From assembly GCA_012514835.1 (NCBI GenBank), contig JAAYZM010000005.1, forward strand, positions 1-6,695: DNA of 6,695 nucleotides. The letters run 5' to 3'. The stretch's first letter is position 1; every line of letters begins with the position of its first letter. Source of the DNA: Actinomycetales bacterium. Lineage in GTDB: Bacteria > Actinomycetota > Actinomycetes > Actinomycetales > Cellulomonadaceae. Made by a program: the position numbers and the translations under genes. Below the pieces are notes generated by a model. It was not told the DNA's origin and did not search any database. It saw only the letters and a list, made by a program, of their open reading frames with translations. Positions 5,608 to 6,695 of this stretch are shown one piece after another.

Positions 5608-5957
5608 TCGCCGTGCCGCCCGCCCGTGAGGGCCTGGGCCGTCGCGACGAGGGCAGCGTCACCGCGGAGCTCGCGGTGGCTCTGCCCGCCGTCGTGGTGG
5701 TCCTCCTGCTCGTCCTCGGGCTCGGAACCGCGTCGATGGCGCAGGTGCGGGCCGTCGACGCCGCGCGGACGGCCGCCCGGCTCGCGGCGATCGGGGACGA
5801 CGACGCCGCCCTCGTGGCCGCTGCGCAGCGGCTCGCCGGTGACGGCTCGCACGTGGGCGTGGTGCGCGAGCCACCCTGGGTCACGGTGAGCGTGCGGGTG
5901 GGTGTGGTCGCCGGGTTCGAGGTGGGCGCGAGCGCGAGCGCCTGGGTCGAGCCGTGA
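5604..5957 (+). CDS. tadE: TadE-like pseudopilin
   Basis: This 117-residue minor pilin (pseudopilin) probably primes or caps the Tad fibre at the membrane. Its short basic leader ends in RRDEG|SVTAELAVALP, with a prepilin-peptidase site after Gly17 and Glu22 at +5. The membrane helix spans about 23-42 (ELAVALPAVVVVLLLVLGLG region). The following stretch QVRAVDAARTAARLAAIGDD (47-66) is the usual TadE amphipathic continuation, and the C-terminal third is a small beta-rich domain (VTVSVRVGVVAGFEV, 92-106). The start ATG overlaps the pilin stop by 4 bases and the stop overlaps the next gene (GTGA), so all three pilin-like proteins are coupled. It corresponds by position to Rv3655c. Confidence 0.92.
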   Translation: MIAVPPAREGLGRRDEGSVTAELAVALPAVVVVLLLVLGLGTASMAQVRAVDAARTAARLAAIGDDDAALVAAAQRLAGDGSHVGVVREPPWVTVSVRVGVVAGFEVGASASAWVEP

Positions 5958-6403
5958 GCGGGTGCGCGGACGTGCCCGCTCCGCAGAGGCGACGTGAGCG
6001 ACGGGATCGCTGGGCCGCGCCACACGGCGACGACGGCGTGGGAACTGTCCTAGCGATCGCGCTCGCTGGGGTGGTGGTGCTCGTGGGCCTCGTGCTCGCG
6101 GGAGTCGGTGCTGGTGTCACGGCGCGAGCGGGTGCCCAGTCGGCGGCCGATCTCGCCGCGCTCGCGGCGGGTGACGTGCTCGGCCTCGAGCTGGTGCTCT
6201 CTGGCGAGTCCTCCGGTGATCTGTCCGGGTCGGTCGGTCCGGCGGTGTGCGAGCGAGCACGCGAGGTCGCGGTGCGCAACGGCGCAGTCCTCGAGGCGTG
6301 CGAGCCGCAGCGGGACGCCGTCGTCGTCGTCCGCGTCTCGCGCCGTACCCCATGGGGCCCGGCGTCGGCCACCGCCCGCGCCGGCCCCTCCGCCACCCCC
6401 TGA
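5954..6403 (+). CDS. Rv3654c-like TadE-like secreted/pseudopilin protein
   Basis: This 149-residue protein belongs to the 'helicase/secretion neighborhood TadE-like' family, whose position before the helicase is conserved in actinobacteria; its job is unknown, probably a minor pilin of the Tad fibre. A basic N-terminus (12-19) leads to GDDG|VGTVLAIALAG and a membrane helix at about 31-53, then AGAQSAADLAALAAGDV (60-75), typical of TadE/TadG proteins. Two cysteines, C99 and C116, frame the motif CERAREVAVRNGAVLEAC and may form a disulfide outside the cell. The end resembles the family pattern (G-x-A-x-A-R-A-G-P). Unlike the two proteins upstream it has no glutamate at +5 of the possible cleavage site. 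The GTG start at 5954 is fixed by the 4-base overlap with tadE. Last gene of the operon. Confidence 0.88.
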   Translation: MSGCADVPAPQRRRERRDRWAAPHGDDGVGTVLAIALAGVVVLVGLVLAGVGAGVTARAGAQSAADLAALAAGDVLGLELVLSGESSGDLSGSVGPAVCERAREVAVRNGAVLEACEPQRDAVVVVRVSRRTPWGPASATARAGPSATP

Positions 6404-6422
6404 CCGCCCCGCACCCCACCTC

Positions 6423-6466
6423 CGCTGAGATAGGCAGTTCCGGCACCGGAACTGCCTATCTCAGCG
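6423..6466. terminator. Perfect 21-bp palindrome, probable bidirectional terminator
   Basis: The left arm at 6423-6443 (starting CGCTGAGATAGG) and the right arm at 6446-6466 are perfectly complementary with only CA between them; a folded RNA would open a few central pairs to form a loop. It starts 20 bases after the last Tad-operon stop and lies between convergent genes, the usual place for a terminator working in both directions. No T-tract follows on either strand. Its skeleton is shared with the palindrome at 6490-6563, which suggests a repeat family as well as a terminator. Confidence 0.65.
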
Positions 6467-6489
6467 CACGCGAACGTCCCGGCCCACGT

Positions 6490-6563
6490 CGCTGACTTCG
6501 GCAGTCCCGGCTGACTTCGGCAGGTGCGCGTACCGAAGTGGGTGGGGACTGCCGAAGTCAGCG
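6490..6563. repeat. Interrupted 19-bp inverted repeat enclosing a second left-arm copy
   Basis: Arms at 6490-6508 (starting CGCTGACTTCGG) and 6545-6563 are perfectly complementary over 19 bp around a 36-base centre. The centre has a second copy of the 14-mer GCTGACTTCGGCAG (6510-6523; first copy 6491-6504), so either copy can pair with the right arm. A nested hairpin ACTTCGG (6514-6520)/CCGAAGT (6533-6539) is also possible. It ends 12 bases before the helicase stop codon, so it may terminate helicase transcription or back up the first palindrome. Confidence 0.75.
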
Positions 6564-6575
6564 GGAGGGGTGGGC

Positions 6576-6695
6576 TCAGTGGGGGGCGTGGGTGAGGACC
6601 GTGGTGAGGAGGCGGACGGCTGCGGCCTTGTCGAGCGGGGAGTTGGCGTTGCCGCACTTGGGGGACTGGACGCACGCGGGGCAGCCGTCGGGGCA
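6576..6695 (-). CDS. DEAD/DEAH-box helicase of the Tad neighbourhood (C-terminal end only)
   Basis: Only the last 39 residues and the TGA (6576-6578) are in the window; the gene continues past the right edge. The fragment starts CPDGCPACVQSPKCGN and continues with the segment NSPLDKAAAVRLLTTVL before the end. The cysteines are spaced C-x3-C-x2-C-x5-C, matching the zinc-binding end of the DUF1998-type helicases (B. subtilis YprA/MrfA-like) and of the actinobacterial 'helicase/secretion neighborhood putative DEAH-box helicase' (M. tuberculosis Rv3649). Those proteins are 3'-5' helicases thought to act in DNA repair. The ATPase motifs lie outside the window, so the call rests on the cysteine motif and on gene order, convergent with the Tad operon. 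Confidence 0.88.
   Translation of the reverse strand, partial: CPDGCPACVQSPKCGNANSPLDKAAAVRLLTTVLTHAPH

Noticed and set aside
1..6695. CRISPR arrays, tRNA or rRNA genes, intact insertion sequences, toxin-antitoxin or defence genes
   Set aside because: None seen: no regularly spaced repeats beyond the two spacer elements, no tRNA T-arm/anticodon pattern, and no transposase or recombinase motif on either strand.

Overview
The window comes from a very GC-rich actinobacterium. Coding stretches are dominated by G/C third positions (a sample at 3241-3300 is about 87% GC), GTG starts are common, and nearly every gene junction in the main operon is a 4-base stop/start overlap. The gene order (SerB-like HAD protein divergent from a CpaE-like protein, then tadA, tadB, tadC, DUF4244 pilin, TadE, a second TadE-like protein, and a convergent DEAD/DEAH-box helicase) is the actinobacterial 'helicase/secretion neighbourhood', known in Mycobacterium tuberculosis as roughly Rv3661, Rv3660c-Rv3654c and Rv3649. 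The exact genus cannot be read from this window; Cellulomonas-like Micrococcales would fit.

Layout. 1-493 (-) is the N-terminal third of an ACT-domain malic enzyme. 588-1004 (+) is a small VOC (glyoxalase/bleomycin-resistance fold) protein divergent from it. 1005-1371 is a convergent spacer with a tandem 20-base repeat, a GC-rich hairpin and about 295 bases of distinctly lower GC in which no gene was recognised. 1372-2265 (-) is a HAD-IB phosphatase with a C-terminal membrane anchor. A 96-base divergent spacer then leads into the Tad operon (2362-6403, +): ssd, tadA, tadB, tadC, a 99-base gap, DUF4244 pilin, tadE and a TadE-like protein. 6404-6575 is a convergent spacer with two long palindromes built on one skeleton. 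6576-6695 (-) is the C-terminal, cysteine-rich end of the helicase.

The operon genes fit a reduced Tad (type IVc pilus / type II secretion-like) machine. The CpaE-like protein would position it, TadA powers it, TadB and TadC form the inner-membrane platform, the DUF4244 protein and TadE have prepilin-type cleavage motifs, and the last protein is a pseudopilin-like partner. No prepilin peptidase, CpaB/RcpC or outer-membrane secretin is present here, so the peptidase must be encoded elsewhere.

The protein-coding content is a recognisable conserved locus and not a new system. The least explained signals are non-coding: palindromes sharing the skeleton GCTGA-N4-GGCAG with compensatory changes in the N4 core, and two convergent spacers that each carry a duplicated left arm competing for a single right arm. 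A perfect 3 x 7-residue repeat array at the N-terminus of the HAD protein and an unusually short TadB also deserve a look.
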